Shown piece after piece: positions 1-4,695 of a DNA stretch of 6,617 nucleotides; positions within the stretch are counted from its first letter, which is position 1, and each line of letters opens with the position of its first letter. The notes under the pieces are model-generated. The model was given only the letters and a program-made list of their open reading frames with translations. It was not told the DNA's origin and ran no database searches. The DNA comes from an uncultured Clostridium sp. GTDB lineage: Bacteria; Bacillota; Clostridia; TANB77; CAG-508. A program made the position numbers and the translations under genes. The DNA is taken from assembly GCA_905213875.1 (NCBI GenBank), contig CAJMJN010000037.1, positions 1 through 6,617 of the forward strand, read 5' to 3'.

Positions 1-111
1 TGTTTCATTTTTGGCATTATTCGCTTGTGTTAATATTCCATTTTGTCCTGTCAACATTGCTATACTTACTCCTGCTAGTATTAATAATACTATTATTGTT
101 ATTACTAATGC
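1..111 (-). pseudogene. Prepilin-like gene, 3' remnant, running off the left edge
   Basis: Reading leftward from 111, 37 uninterrupted codons give ALVITIIVLLILAG followed by a segment with TGQNGILTQA. In Clostridia this is a very common type IV prepilin-like (pseudopilin) N-terminus, where the hydrophobic helix normally follows a G-I-T-L-I cleavage-site motif. Here the homology stops abruptly at the alanine: the residues just upstream read HFILT with a stop before them, so the leader peptide, the prepilin peptidase site and the first residues are missing. The gene therefore appears to be interrupted by the serine recombinase element to its right. The 3' end lies outside the window. Family membership rests on this one characteristic segment; the function (pilus or pseudopilus subunit) is inferred. 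Confidence 0.6.
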
Positions 112-122
112 GGTAAGTATGA
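96..122. other. Probable attachment-site junction (attL or attR) of the recombinase element
   Basis: The prepilin reading frame is recognisable up to 111 and lost beyond it, while the recombinase frame comes from the right and ends at 105. The two overlap by about 7 bp. Large serine recombinases are normally encoded directly beside one att site, so the crossover is expected within roughly 105-115. The exact core dinucleotide cannot be read without the matching other end, which I did not find in this window. Confidence 0.45.
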
Positions 123-1718
123 AATGTTACTTTTATCATCAAAAATATATGGGGTTTCATAACCCTTCAAATAAACATCAAATTTCTTACTATTATAAAT
201 AATAATTTTATCAACTAATTCTTTGCAAACATTATCACTAAACTTTTTCAAAGTCAATATATTGTTAACCACTTTTTTAGCATTTTCTATAATCTCGCCA
301 ATGTTTTCCTTTAATTTACGTTTTTGTTCTTGTTGTTCTAGTTGTCCATTTATATTTGATAATTTGTTTACAATTTCCTGTTTCTTATTTTGGTATGTCT
401 CAACGTCAATAATTTCTTTCAAATATAAATCTAACAACCTGCATTCTTCTTTTTTTAGTTGCTGTTGTTCTCCAAGTAATATATCTACCAATTGTGTTTC
501 ACTTTCACACTTACCTACAACTTTTTTTATTTGTATTTCAATATCTTTTTGTATTTCGTTTTTCTCTGCAATAATTTCCTTAAATGATTCCATAAAAATA
601 GCTTTTAGTACCTCATCATTTACTCTTTCGTTATCGCAACCAACCTCCTGCTCGTTTTCTATGTGTTTCTTTCCATACTTTGTAGCATTATAACATCTCC
701 AGGTTTTTCTTATGCTTCCATCTTTTCTTTTTCTATTTTCTCCACCAACATAAGACATTCCGCAACAAGCACATACAAGTTTTGATGAAAATGTATGTTT
801 ATTAGTGTATTTACTTTTATCATGCTTATATATATTACTTCTCCTTTTTATTTCCGCTTGTGTATCCTCAAATAACTTTTTATCAATGATAGCTTTATGA
901 TGATTTTCAACATAAATGAAATCAACTTCTCCTTTATTCTGCTTTTTTGTATGTTCCAGAAAATCAGTAGTATATGTTATTCTTTGTTTCAAATCTCCAA
1001 TATATTTTACATTTTGTAACATATCCAATATTGTTCTTTCTCTCCAGTCTGTTGATTTTTCTTTTTTTCTAGGTCTTTTTATTGTAACACCTTTTTCTTT
1101 TAGTTCTTTTGCAATTGTATAAGCTCCTTTTCCTTCATATAAATAAGCATTAAAAATATCATTTACAATTTTAGCTTCTTTTTCATTTACTACTAACTTT
1201 GTTTTTTTTCCTGTTATAGGATCTCTAGTATATTCATATCCATATATAATATTACCAAATGCTACACCTTTTTTCATACTTTGAATTACTCCAAATTGGA
1301 CTCTCTCAGATATTCTTCTACTTTCATCTTGAGCCATTCCAGCCATAATTGTAAGTCTTAATTCGCCGTCTGTATCAAAAGTACTTATATTATCAATTAT
1401 GAATTTAACCTCAATTCCTGATTTTTTTAATTCTCTTGTTATCTCTAATGTATCTACTGTGTTTCTTGCAAATCTGCATACTTCTTTTGTTAATATAATA
1501 TCATACTTATTTTTAAGTCTTTCTCTATACATTCTATTAAAATCATTTCTTTTTTTTAAAGACGTTCCACTAATTCCCTCATCTGCATAAATTTCAACGA
1601 GCTTCCAGCCTTTATGTTGTGAAACATATTCTTCAAAATATAATCTTTGATTTTCTAGTGAATTTTTTTGATCTTCATGATCCGTAGATACACGACAATA
1701 TGCAACAACTCTTTTCAT
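105..1718 (-). CDS. Large serine recombinase (site-specific integrase/transposase)
   Basis: A 537-aa large serine recombinase, the enzyme that integrates and excises mobile elements through a 5' phosphoserine intermediate. The catalytic domain (about residues 3-150) has the AYCRVST motif with R9 and nucleophile S11, R57 in LKKRNDF, and R82/R85 in CRFARN, so it looks active. The recombinase domain follows (about 155-295). Next is a zinc ribbon with cysteines C316, C319, C342 and C361, then a Gln/Glu/Lys-rich coiled coil (about 375-480) and a C-terminal beta-rich segment. The length is normal for the family. The start ATG overlaps the stop of the upstream inactive resolvase-like gene (ATGA), with a GAGG ribosome site 9 nt upstream, so translation is probably coupled. 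The last codon and the TAG stop lie in sequence matching the interrupted prepilin gene. It is almost certainly the integrase of the surrounding element. Confidence 0.95.
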   Translation of the reverse strand: MKRVVAYCRVSTDHEDQKNSLENQRLYFEEYVSQHKGWKLVEIYADEGISGTSLKKRNDFNRMYRERLKNKYDIILTKEVCRFARNTVDTLEITRELKKSGIEVKFIIDNISTFDTDGELRLTIMAGMAQDESRRISERVQFGVIQSMKKGVAFGNIIYGYEYTRDPITGKKTKLVVNEKEAKIVNDIFNAYLYEGKGAYTIAKELKEKGVTIKRPRKKEKSTDWRERTILDMLQNVKYIGDLKQRITYTTDFLEHTKKQNKGEVDFIYVENHHKAIIDKKLFEDTQAEIKRRSNIYKHDKSKYTNKHTFSSKLVCACCGMSYVGGENRKRKDGSIRKTWRCYNATKYGKKHIENEQEVGCDNERVNDEVLKAIFMESFKEIIAEKNEIQKDIEIQIKKVVGKCESETQLVDILLGEQQQLKKEECRLLDLYLKEIIDVETYQNKKQEIVNKLSNINGQLEQQEQKRKLKENIGEIIENAKKVVNNILTLKKFSDNVCKELVDKIIIYNSKKFDVYLKGYETPYIFDDKSNISYLPH

Positions 1719-2161
1719 TCACCATCGCCTCTAATTTGTAATTTTTTTTTAATTTCTTTGCTATTTTTTCTTTGTATGTTTCTTGGCTTATACATCGAAA
1801 TAGCTTTTAAAATTTCAAATTTTAATTTCCAATCATAATCCATTGTAGAAAATTTATATTCCGTAAAATATATTTCAATATTTCTCTTATTTAACATATT
1901 AAAAAAATCATCTATTGATGTACCTAGTACATTCATAAATTGCTTTGGATTTGCTACTATAATAACATCTATTTTTTTATTTAATAATTCACTGCACAAT
2001 CTCAAAAAATTTTCTTTCATTTCATTTTTATTTCCCTTATCTATAAATTCATTTATAATCTTCCATTCCTTATTCTTGCTCAGTGCCTCCTTTATGTTTT
2101 TTCTAAATCTCTTTATACCATTTTCTTTTTCATATACTCCATATGTAATTACTTTTTTCAT
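1715..2161 (-). CDS. Catalytically inactive resolvase-domain protein paired with the recombinase
   Basis: 148 aa aligning by eye end to end with the catalytic domain of the adjacent large recombinase: ITYGVYEKE against VAYCRVSTD, KIDVIIVANPKQFMNV against KYDIILTKEVCRFARN, and RNIEIYFTEYKFST against SGIEVKFIIDNIST. At the matching positions the catalytic R9 is V9, the nucleophile S11 is E11, and R82 and R85 of the partner are Q and N. No strand cleavage is expected. It ends after a basic helix with no recombinase, zinc-ribbon or DNA-binding C-terminal domain. The start has an AAAGGG-like ribosome site 8 nt upstream. Its stop overlaps the recombinase start (ATGA), suggesting stoichiometric coupled synthesis. 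It could be a regulatory subunit, directionality factor or dominant brake on the recombinase through resolvase-fold dimerisation; that role is inference. The resolvase relationship itself is well supported by the shared segments. Confidence 0.8.
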   Translation of the reverse strand: MKKVITYGVYEKENGIKRFRKNIKEALSKNKEWKIINEFIDKGNKNEMKENFLRLCSELLNKKIDVIIVANPKQFMNVLGTSIDDFFNMLNKRNIEIYFTEYKFSTMDYDWKLKFEILKAISMYKPRNIQRKNSKEIKKKLQIRGDGE

Positions 2162-2221
2162 ATCTATTGCCCTTTCTAACCCTCTGTGTTATAATCAGAC
2201 AGAAGGTATTATTATATTTTC

Positions 2222-2263
2222 CGAACTATTTATACGTTTCTCAGGCGTTTGATAAATAGTTCG
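2222..2263. repeat. Perfect 12-bp inverted repeat, T-run on the + side (terminator-like)
   Basis: CGAACTATTTAT (2222-2233) and its exact complement (2252-2263) enclose an 18-nt loop. On the + strand the stem is followed by TTTTTTC, the form of an intrinsic terminator, yet no + strand gene precedes it. On the minus strand, where the operon runs, the stem is followed by GGAAAATA with no U-tract. It may stop antisense transcription, act as an mRNA-stability or attenuation hairpin between the 44-aa gene and the recombinase pair, or be a protein-binding site. Confidence 0.55.
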
Positions 2264-2288
2264 TTTTTTCTTTATATATGTTCTTCTT

Positions 2289-2320
2289 AAATTCTCCTTT
2301 CAAATTCTCCTTTCAAATTC
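2289..2320. repeat. 13-bp tandem repeat, 2.5 copies
   Basis: AAATTCTCCTTTC occurs at 2289-2301 and again at 2302-2314, followed by the first six bases of a third copy. On the minus strand each full copy carries AAAGGAG, a consensus ribosome binding site. The repeat spans the stop codon of the 44-aa gene; the encoded C-terminus would be the same with one copy or two. It probably arose by slippage. Confidence 0.8.
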
Positions 2321-2434
2321 TTCGTTTATTCCTCTAATAGCTAAGTTCATTTCTTCCTCTGTTAATAGTCCTTGTTCATATAAATCTTTTATAATTCCAA
2401 TTTCTATACACTTTTGAGCTATTTTTTTAATCAT
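2300..2434 (-). CDS. Small SHOCT-like protein of the recombinase element (44 aa)
   Basis: A 44-aa product beginning MIKKIAQKC and containing DLYEQGLLTEEEMNLAI. The pattern L-Y-x-x-G-L-x-T-x-E-E is that of the SHOCT (short C-terminal) domain, a two-helix oligomerisation/regulatory module also found as stand-alone small proteins in mobile elements. The ATG at 2434 has an excellent AAGGAGG site with 5 nt spacing; an overlapping GTG three bases upstream is too close to that site to be preferred. It is the first gene after a probable promoter and precedes the resolvase-like/recombinase pair on the same strand, with 138 bp containing a strong hairpin between them. The function is unknown. The combination of SD, start, composition and motif makes it a real gene despite its size. 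Confidence 0.75.
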   Translation of the reverse strand: MIKKIAQKCIEIGIIKDLYEQGLLTEEEMNLAIRGINEEFERRI

Positions 2435-2473
2435 CACTCCCTCCTTAAACTAAGAAAAGAGCTTAGCTGTTGC

Positions 2474-2509
2474 TGTTCTTAGCATACTAAACTCTCTATA
2501 TTTTTGCAA
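2474..2509 (-). promoter_or_regulatory. Probable sigma-A-type promoter for the 44-aa gene/recombinase operon
   Basis: On the minus strand TTGCAA (2504-2509) lies exactly 17 bp from TATGCT (2481-2486), four of six matches each to the -35 and -10 consensus. The expected start is near 2474, about 40 nt before the ATG. The early transcript region contains CTAAG/CTTAG segments that can pair in more than one way (2448-2484), hinting at control by alternative hairpins. The match is moderate. Confidence 0.4.
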
Positions 2510-2558
2510 ATATGCAATTTTATTTTTTTAGTTTAAATTACACATTTGACACATTTAT

Positions 2559-3131
2559 CTATATACATTTCTCATATATTTTTTCTATTTCATCTGGAGA
2601 ATACAAATCTAGTAAAGTAAGAATATACTCTCCAAATAATTTATTGGTAATTTCTAAATTTCCGCTATTCTTTAAATTTTCTTTAGCCACTACACCATAG
2701 GAAGCTATTTGTCTTCTTGTAACAAATTCCGTTTTTTCCTCAATCCCATCTCTATGCAACGTTTCTTTTTTTATTTTATTTAAATTAAGCCCTAAAGATA
2801 TGACTAAGGCTTTATCAACTAATCTCATTTCTCCATCATCTAATCTACCTATATAATATCTTAATCTGTTTTTATCTATTGTAATAATTTGCTCTGCTAA
2901 TACAAGTGAATTTAATTTTAATCTATTTTTATACCCTTTTATCCAGACATGAGTTGGTATAATTGTTTTTGATCCCACTCTGCTAGTTATTGGGGCTACT
3001 ATAATTGTTGGACTATGCTCATTTCCTATATTATTTTGTAATACCACTATTGGTCTAATTCCTGTTTGTTCGCTTCCAACATTGTTCTCCTCCAATGCCG
3101 CATAAAATAAGTCTCCTCTTTTTATATTCAT
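2559..3131 (-). CDS. MazF/PemK-family toxin (endoribonuclease fold) with a 70-aa C-terminal extension
   Basis: Residues 1-115 are a clear MazF/PemK domain: IKRGDLFYA, GSEQTGIRPIVVLQN, GNEHSPTIIVAPITS. R26 and T49 match the catalytic Arg and Thr of Firmicute MazF, so mRNA-cleaving activity is plausible. The family is usually about 110-120 aa, whereas this protein has 190. The additional C-terminus (about 118-190) is helical-looking, with TRRQIASYGVVAKEN and a final acidic/basic helix; I do not recognise it. No MazE-like AbrB-fold antitoxin is adjacent. Instead the start overlaps the stop of a 57-aa membrane protein by 4 bp (ATGA), with an AAGGAG site 8 nt upstream. A stability or abortive-infection role for the element is possible. 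It could also be a PemK-like protein with altered activity because of the extension. Confidence 0.85.
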   Translation of the reverse strand: MNIKRGDLFYAALEENNVGSEQTGIRPIVVLQNNIGNEHSPTIIVAPITSRVGSKTIIPTHVWIKGYKNRLKLNSLVLAEQIITIDKNRLRYYIGRLDDGEMRLVDKALVISLGLNLNKIKKETLHRDGIEEKTEFVTRRQIASYGVVAKENLKNSGNLEITNKLFGEYILTLLDLYSPDEIEKIYEKCI

Positions 3132-3301
3132 TTCTTGTTCTCCTTTTTCATTCTATAATTTTTCAAATATTCCATCTGTTCTTGATCCTCTCTTAACTTC
3201 TCATCTTCTGTTTTATTCATATTTGAGCCTAATATAATTAAATATGTAAATATTGTAATAGTTACTCCAAATATTAGCCCTAAAATTATCATTGCTTTCA
3301 T
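3128..3301 (-). CDS. 57-aa single-pass membrane protein coupled to the MazF-like gene
   Basis: The ORF starts at ATG 3301 with an AAGGAG site 5 nt upstream and ends in TGA at 3128-3130, overlapping the MazF-like ATG. Residues 4-25 (MIILGLIFGVTITIFTYLII) form one membrane segment. The rest is a highly charged, probably cytoplasmic helix with NKTEDEKLREDQEQMEYLKN and a Lys-rich end. I know no named family. Its tight coupling to a toxin that has no classical antitoxin makes it a candidate membrane-tethered antitoxin, localisation partner or second effector; this is inference from context only. The strong SD, coding overlap and coherent TM-plus-tail layout support a real gene. Confidence 0.75.
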   Translation of the reverse strand: MKAMIILGLIFGVTITIFTYLIILGSNMNKTEDEKLREDQEQMEYLKNYRMKKENKK

Positions 3302-3493
3302 AATTGCTCCTTTTTATATAGAAGCTACCTATTTTATAGATAGTTTCTAATAATATTTTTCTATCTATTTTCTCAAAACTTATCAGATGGTAATTTGTTA
3401 AATTACTCCATAGGAATTCCACCTGCCTGTTTCAACAGACTTATTTTCATTGCGTGGGACGGTCTTTTCTCGCTCGTGCTATGACTAAATAAA
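3302..3493 (-). ncRNA. Structured 5' leader or small RNA ahead of the membrane-protein/MazF operon
   Basis: Downstream of a TATAAT box the minus strand carries a GC-rich island (GAGCGAGAAAAGACCGTCCC, about 3473-3450) unlike its surroundings. It is followed by a 6-bp hairpin with a UGAA loop (GUCUGU/ACAGGC, with a U-G pair that works only on this strand) inside a possible CCAC/GUGG closing stem. A 10-bp hairpin with a GA bulge follows (ATG..GTAATTT/AAATTAC..CAT, about 3387-3412). Last comes an 8-bp hairpin (3321-3347), again with a minus-strand G-U pair, directly before the AAGGAG site. I do not recognise a known riboswitch, T-box or catalytic RNA. A cis-regulatory leader controlling the toxin operon is the simplest reading; a separate small RNA is possible. 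Confidence 0.4.
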
Positions 3494-3499
3494 AGTATC

Positions 3500-3505
3500 A
3501 TTATA
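3500..3505 (-). promoter_or_regulatory. -10 box for the structured leader
   Basis: A perfect TATAAT on the minus strand, 7 bp before the first bases of the proposed leader. No convincing -35 hexamer lies 16-18 bp upstream, so either the promoter relies on another factor (such as the nearby sigma-like protein) or the match is chance in AT-rich DNA. Confidence 0.3.
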
Positions 3506-3533
3506 CCTATTATTTTTCTTCGCCTTATAAGTA

Positions 3534-3563
3534 ACAAACTTATATTTTAGTAAAATAGTTTGT
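3534..3563. repeat. Bulged 12-bp inverted repeat
   Basis: ACAAACT (3534-3540) and ATTTT (3544-3548) pair with AAAAT (3552-3556) and AGTTTGT (3557-3563), with a 3-nt bulge and 3-nt loop. It lies upstream of the -10 box of the leader, where an operator would be expected. It could equally be a weak hairpin of no function. Confidence 0.4.
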
Positions 3564-3652
3564 AATTCTATTTTTTAACTAGCTCTTAATAATAGGAATG
3601 TATCTAATAAGTTGTTATTCAATTTTCAAAGTACATCTTGTTTTCCAAAAAG

Positions 3653-3690
3653 AAACAAGTAAAAAGATTTTTTAACCTTTCTACTTGTTT
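3653..3690 (-). terminator. Terminator-like hairpin after the sigma-like gene
   Basis: AAACAAGTAAAAAG (3653-3666) and CTTTCTACTTGTTT (3677-3690) pair over 14 bp with one mismatch around a 10-nt loop. It begins 10 bp beyond the sigma-like stop codon. On the minus strand it is followed by CTTTTTGG, a short U-tract. The stem is AT-rich, so its efficiency is uncertain. Confidence 0.55.
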
Positions 3691-3699
3691 GCTCACTTT

Positions 3700-4170
3700 T
3701 TACTGGTTTTGTACCCCCTCATTTAAAAATTTTTTTATTTTTTTTATTCCCTGCGAAATACTTTTATCTATTTTGCTTTTTCCTACACCCTCTATTTGAG
3801 CTATTTTTCCTAAAGACATTCCTTCTTCAATATATAATTCTATTCTTCTTTTTTGAGTTTCTGTTAAAACAGATTTTGCTTTTTTTAATTTTTCTTTTTC
3901 AATTTTTTCTTGCACCTCGTCCTCAACACTTTTTTGTTTTATCATTGATTTACTATATAAGCTAATTTCTGTTTGCTCTGAATTTTCCTCATATCTTGTT
4001 TTTTGATTTTTTATCTTTTTATATGCCCTTTTTGATTCTATGTATGCTTCATAAATTTTTTGATCTATTTCTATTTTACATTCATTATTTACACTATCCT
4101 TAAAATATATATAATATTTATTTGTTTCTGTTATATGTTCAACTATATAATTGTCAACTTCATATCTCAC
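3700..4170 (-). CDS. Sigma-70 region-4-like helix-turn-helix protein of the mobile element
   Basis: From a GTG start at 4170 (GGAGG 7 nt upstream; an in-frame TTG at 4185 would place the ribosome site inside the gene) this encodes 156 aa. The N-terminal 50 residues are beta-rich and unknown, then comes a long charged helical linker. Residues about 103-152 form a helix-turn-helix: LTETQKRRIELYIEEGMSLG, then KIAQIEGVGKSKI and SISQGIKKIKKFL. This is the pattern of the sigma-70 region-4 proteins carried by Firmicute phages and conjugative elements, where they act as small sigma-like or transcription-activator proteins; they lack regions 2 and 3. It reads toward the toxin and recombinase genes and could direct their transcription. 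Two strong hairpins occupy its leader and a hairpin follows it. The fold is fairly certain; the regulatory targets are inferred. Confidence 0.75.
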   Translation of the reverse strand: MRYEVDNYIVEHITETNKYYIYFKDSVNNECKIEIDQKIYEAYIESKRAYKKIKNQKTRYEENSEQTEISLYSKSMIKQKSVEDEVQEKIEKEKLKKAKSVLTETQKRRIELYIEEGMSLGKIAQIEGVGKSKIDKSISQGIKKIKKFLNEGVQNQ

Positions 4171-4185
4171 TATTATTTCCTCCAA

Positions 4186-4210
4186 TCAATTTGTTTTTTG
4201 AACAAATTGA
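4186..4210 (-). promoter_or_regulatory. 10-bp perfect hairpin abutting the ribosome site of the sigma-like gene
   Basis: TCAATTTGTT (4186-4195) and its exact complement AACAAATTGA (4201-4210) enclose a 5-nt loop. In the minus-strand transcript the stem ends three nucleotides before GGAGG. It could occlude or position ribosomes, or bind a regulator. Confidence 0.6.
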
Positions 4211-4245
4211 CTTGGGTGGGCTTCTACAATTATTCTGAATGCCAA

Positions 4246-4286
4246 AAGGGCTAAATGCACAAATAAAAATTGCACATTTAGTCCTT
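4246..4286 (-). promoter_or_regulatory. 17-bp leader hairpin upstream of the sigma-like gene
   Basis: The arms 4246-4262 and 4270-4286 surround a 7-nt loop. Read as minus-strand RNA, 16 of 17 positions pair (AAGGACUAAAUGUGCAA with UUGUGCAUUUAGCCCUU), including adjacent U-G and G-U wobbles. Read as + strand RNA those two positions mismatch, so the structure is selected, if at all, in the transcript leading to the sigma-like gene. There is no U-tract after it, arguing against a simple terminator. Confidence 0.55.
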
Positions 4287-4517
4287 AGCCATAGACATAT
4301 ATATTCCTTATTTCTTTTTAATCTAAATATGTAGTTATAACCAGAATATATTGCCTTAACTACCATAAAACAAAACTCCCTAAAAAATCTTGCCTAAACA
4401 AAATTTTTAAAGGAGTTTAAAAAACAAAATCAAAGCCTTATAAATTTGCTAAATCTTTAGTTACTTTTTATTTCTTTTGAAAAATAGCCCCTTTAAAGAC
4501 CTTGATTAAGTTGCTTG

Positions 4518-4543
4518 CATTATACAAAGGTTTACATATAATG
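4518..4543. promoter_or_regulatory. Inverted repeat with a -10-like box on each strand
   Basis: CATTATA (4518-4524) and TATAATG (4537-4543) are exact complements 12 bp apart. Each arm contains TATAAT in the outward orientation: + strand at 4537-4542 and minus strand at 4519-4524. A + strand TTGCAT lies 16 bp before the first; the minus box has only a poor -35. It may be a divergent promoter region or a dimer operator. Confidence 0.35.
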
Positions 4544-4548
4544 TGTTC

Positions 4549-4588
4549 AAAAGGGTCTAAAAAGGTCAAAAATGGCACAAAAAGGCTC
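4549..4588. repeat. Four phased 10-bp A-tract repeats
   Basis: Consecutive 10-bp units AAAAGGGTCT, AAAAAGGTCA, AAAATGGCAC and AAAAAGGCTC each begin with A4-5 and carry GG at positions 5-7. Spacing equals one helical turn, so the A-tracts lie on one face and should bend the DNA. The array ends 38 bp before the -35 box of the Spo0A-like gene. Confidence 0.6.
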
Positions 4589-4626
4589 TATTTTTTAAAA
4601 TAATGGAAATTTTTTCTATTTTTCTA

Positions 4627-4664
4627 TTGTGTTTACATAATTTTGATGATATAATATTGTCGAA
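4627..4664 (+). promoter_or_regulatory. Promoter of the Spo0A-like gene with a 0A box at the start site
   Basis: TTGTGT (4627-4632), a 17-bp spacer and a perfect TATAAT (4650-4655) form a sigma-A-type promoter with its start expected near 4662. Directly on that start lies ATTGTCGAA (4656-4664), containing TGTCGAA, the core of the 0A box bound by Spo0A. Binding there would block RNA polymerase, suggesting repression by a Spo0A-type protein, possibly the product itself. Confidence 0.55.
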
Positions 4665-4695
4665 TTTAATAAACGGATACTTGCGGGAGGTTAAA

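Larger units (their letters stand above)
3302..3699. other. Gene-free stretch between the sigma-like gene and the membrane-protein/MazF operon
   Basis: In minus-strand order this holds the terminator hairpin of the sigma-like gene (3653-3690), an AT-rich spacer with a bulged inverted repeat (3534-3563), a TATAAT box (3500-3505), and a structured leader with a GC-rich core that ends at the ribosome site of the 57-aa gene. Its segment around 3610-3635 reads ACTTTGAAAATTGAATAACA on the minus strand, reminiscent of sequences near Firmicute rRNA spacers, but nothing else of an rRNA operon is present. Confidence 0.6.
4171..4695. other. Gene-free regulatory stretch between the sigma-like and Spo0A-like genes
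   Basis: The two flanking genes diverge across this 525-bp stretch. The left part is the hairpin leader of the sigma-like gene. The centre (4287-4500) shows A/T-rich sequence with no supportable gene. At 4518-4543 an inverted repeat CATTATA/TATAATG gives a -10-like box on each strand. Phased 10-bp repeats follow (4549-4588), then the promoter and ribosome site of the Spo0A-like gene. The element boundary could lie here, but no matching att sequence is visible. Confidence 0.6.

Noticed and set aside
223..1590. Plus-strand ORFs rich in Phe, Ser and Cys opposite the recombinase
   Set aside because: Antisense shadows of a Lys/Glu-rich AT-rich gene; no ribosome sites or domains.
2289..2320. CRISPR-like repeat
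   Set aside because: It is a direct tandem duplication without spacers, and the phased 10-bp array at 4549 also has no spacers; no cas genes are present.
3213..3422. 69-codon minus-strand ORF beginning at a GTG
   Set aside because: No properly spaced ribosome site; it crosses the leader hairpins and lies out of frame over the better supported 57-aa membrane protein gene.
3610..3635. Resemblance to sequence near Firmicute rRNA spacers
   Set aside because: Only a short AT-rich similarity from memory; no 16S, 23S, 5S or tRNA sequence is present.
4160..4366. 68-codon minus-strand ORF overlapping the start of the sigma-like gene, with an AGGGAG-like site upstream
   Set aside because: It runs through both RNA hairpins, has no recognisable motif, an odd Cys/Pro-containing composition for this genome, and overlaps the ribosome site of the next gene. 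A leader peptide is possible but unsupported.
4541..4603. A 20-codon basic plus-strand ORF over the phased repeats
   Set aside because: Its ATG overlaps the TATAAT box and there is no ribosome site; the repeat array explains the sequence.
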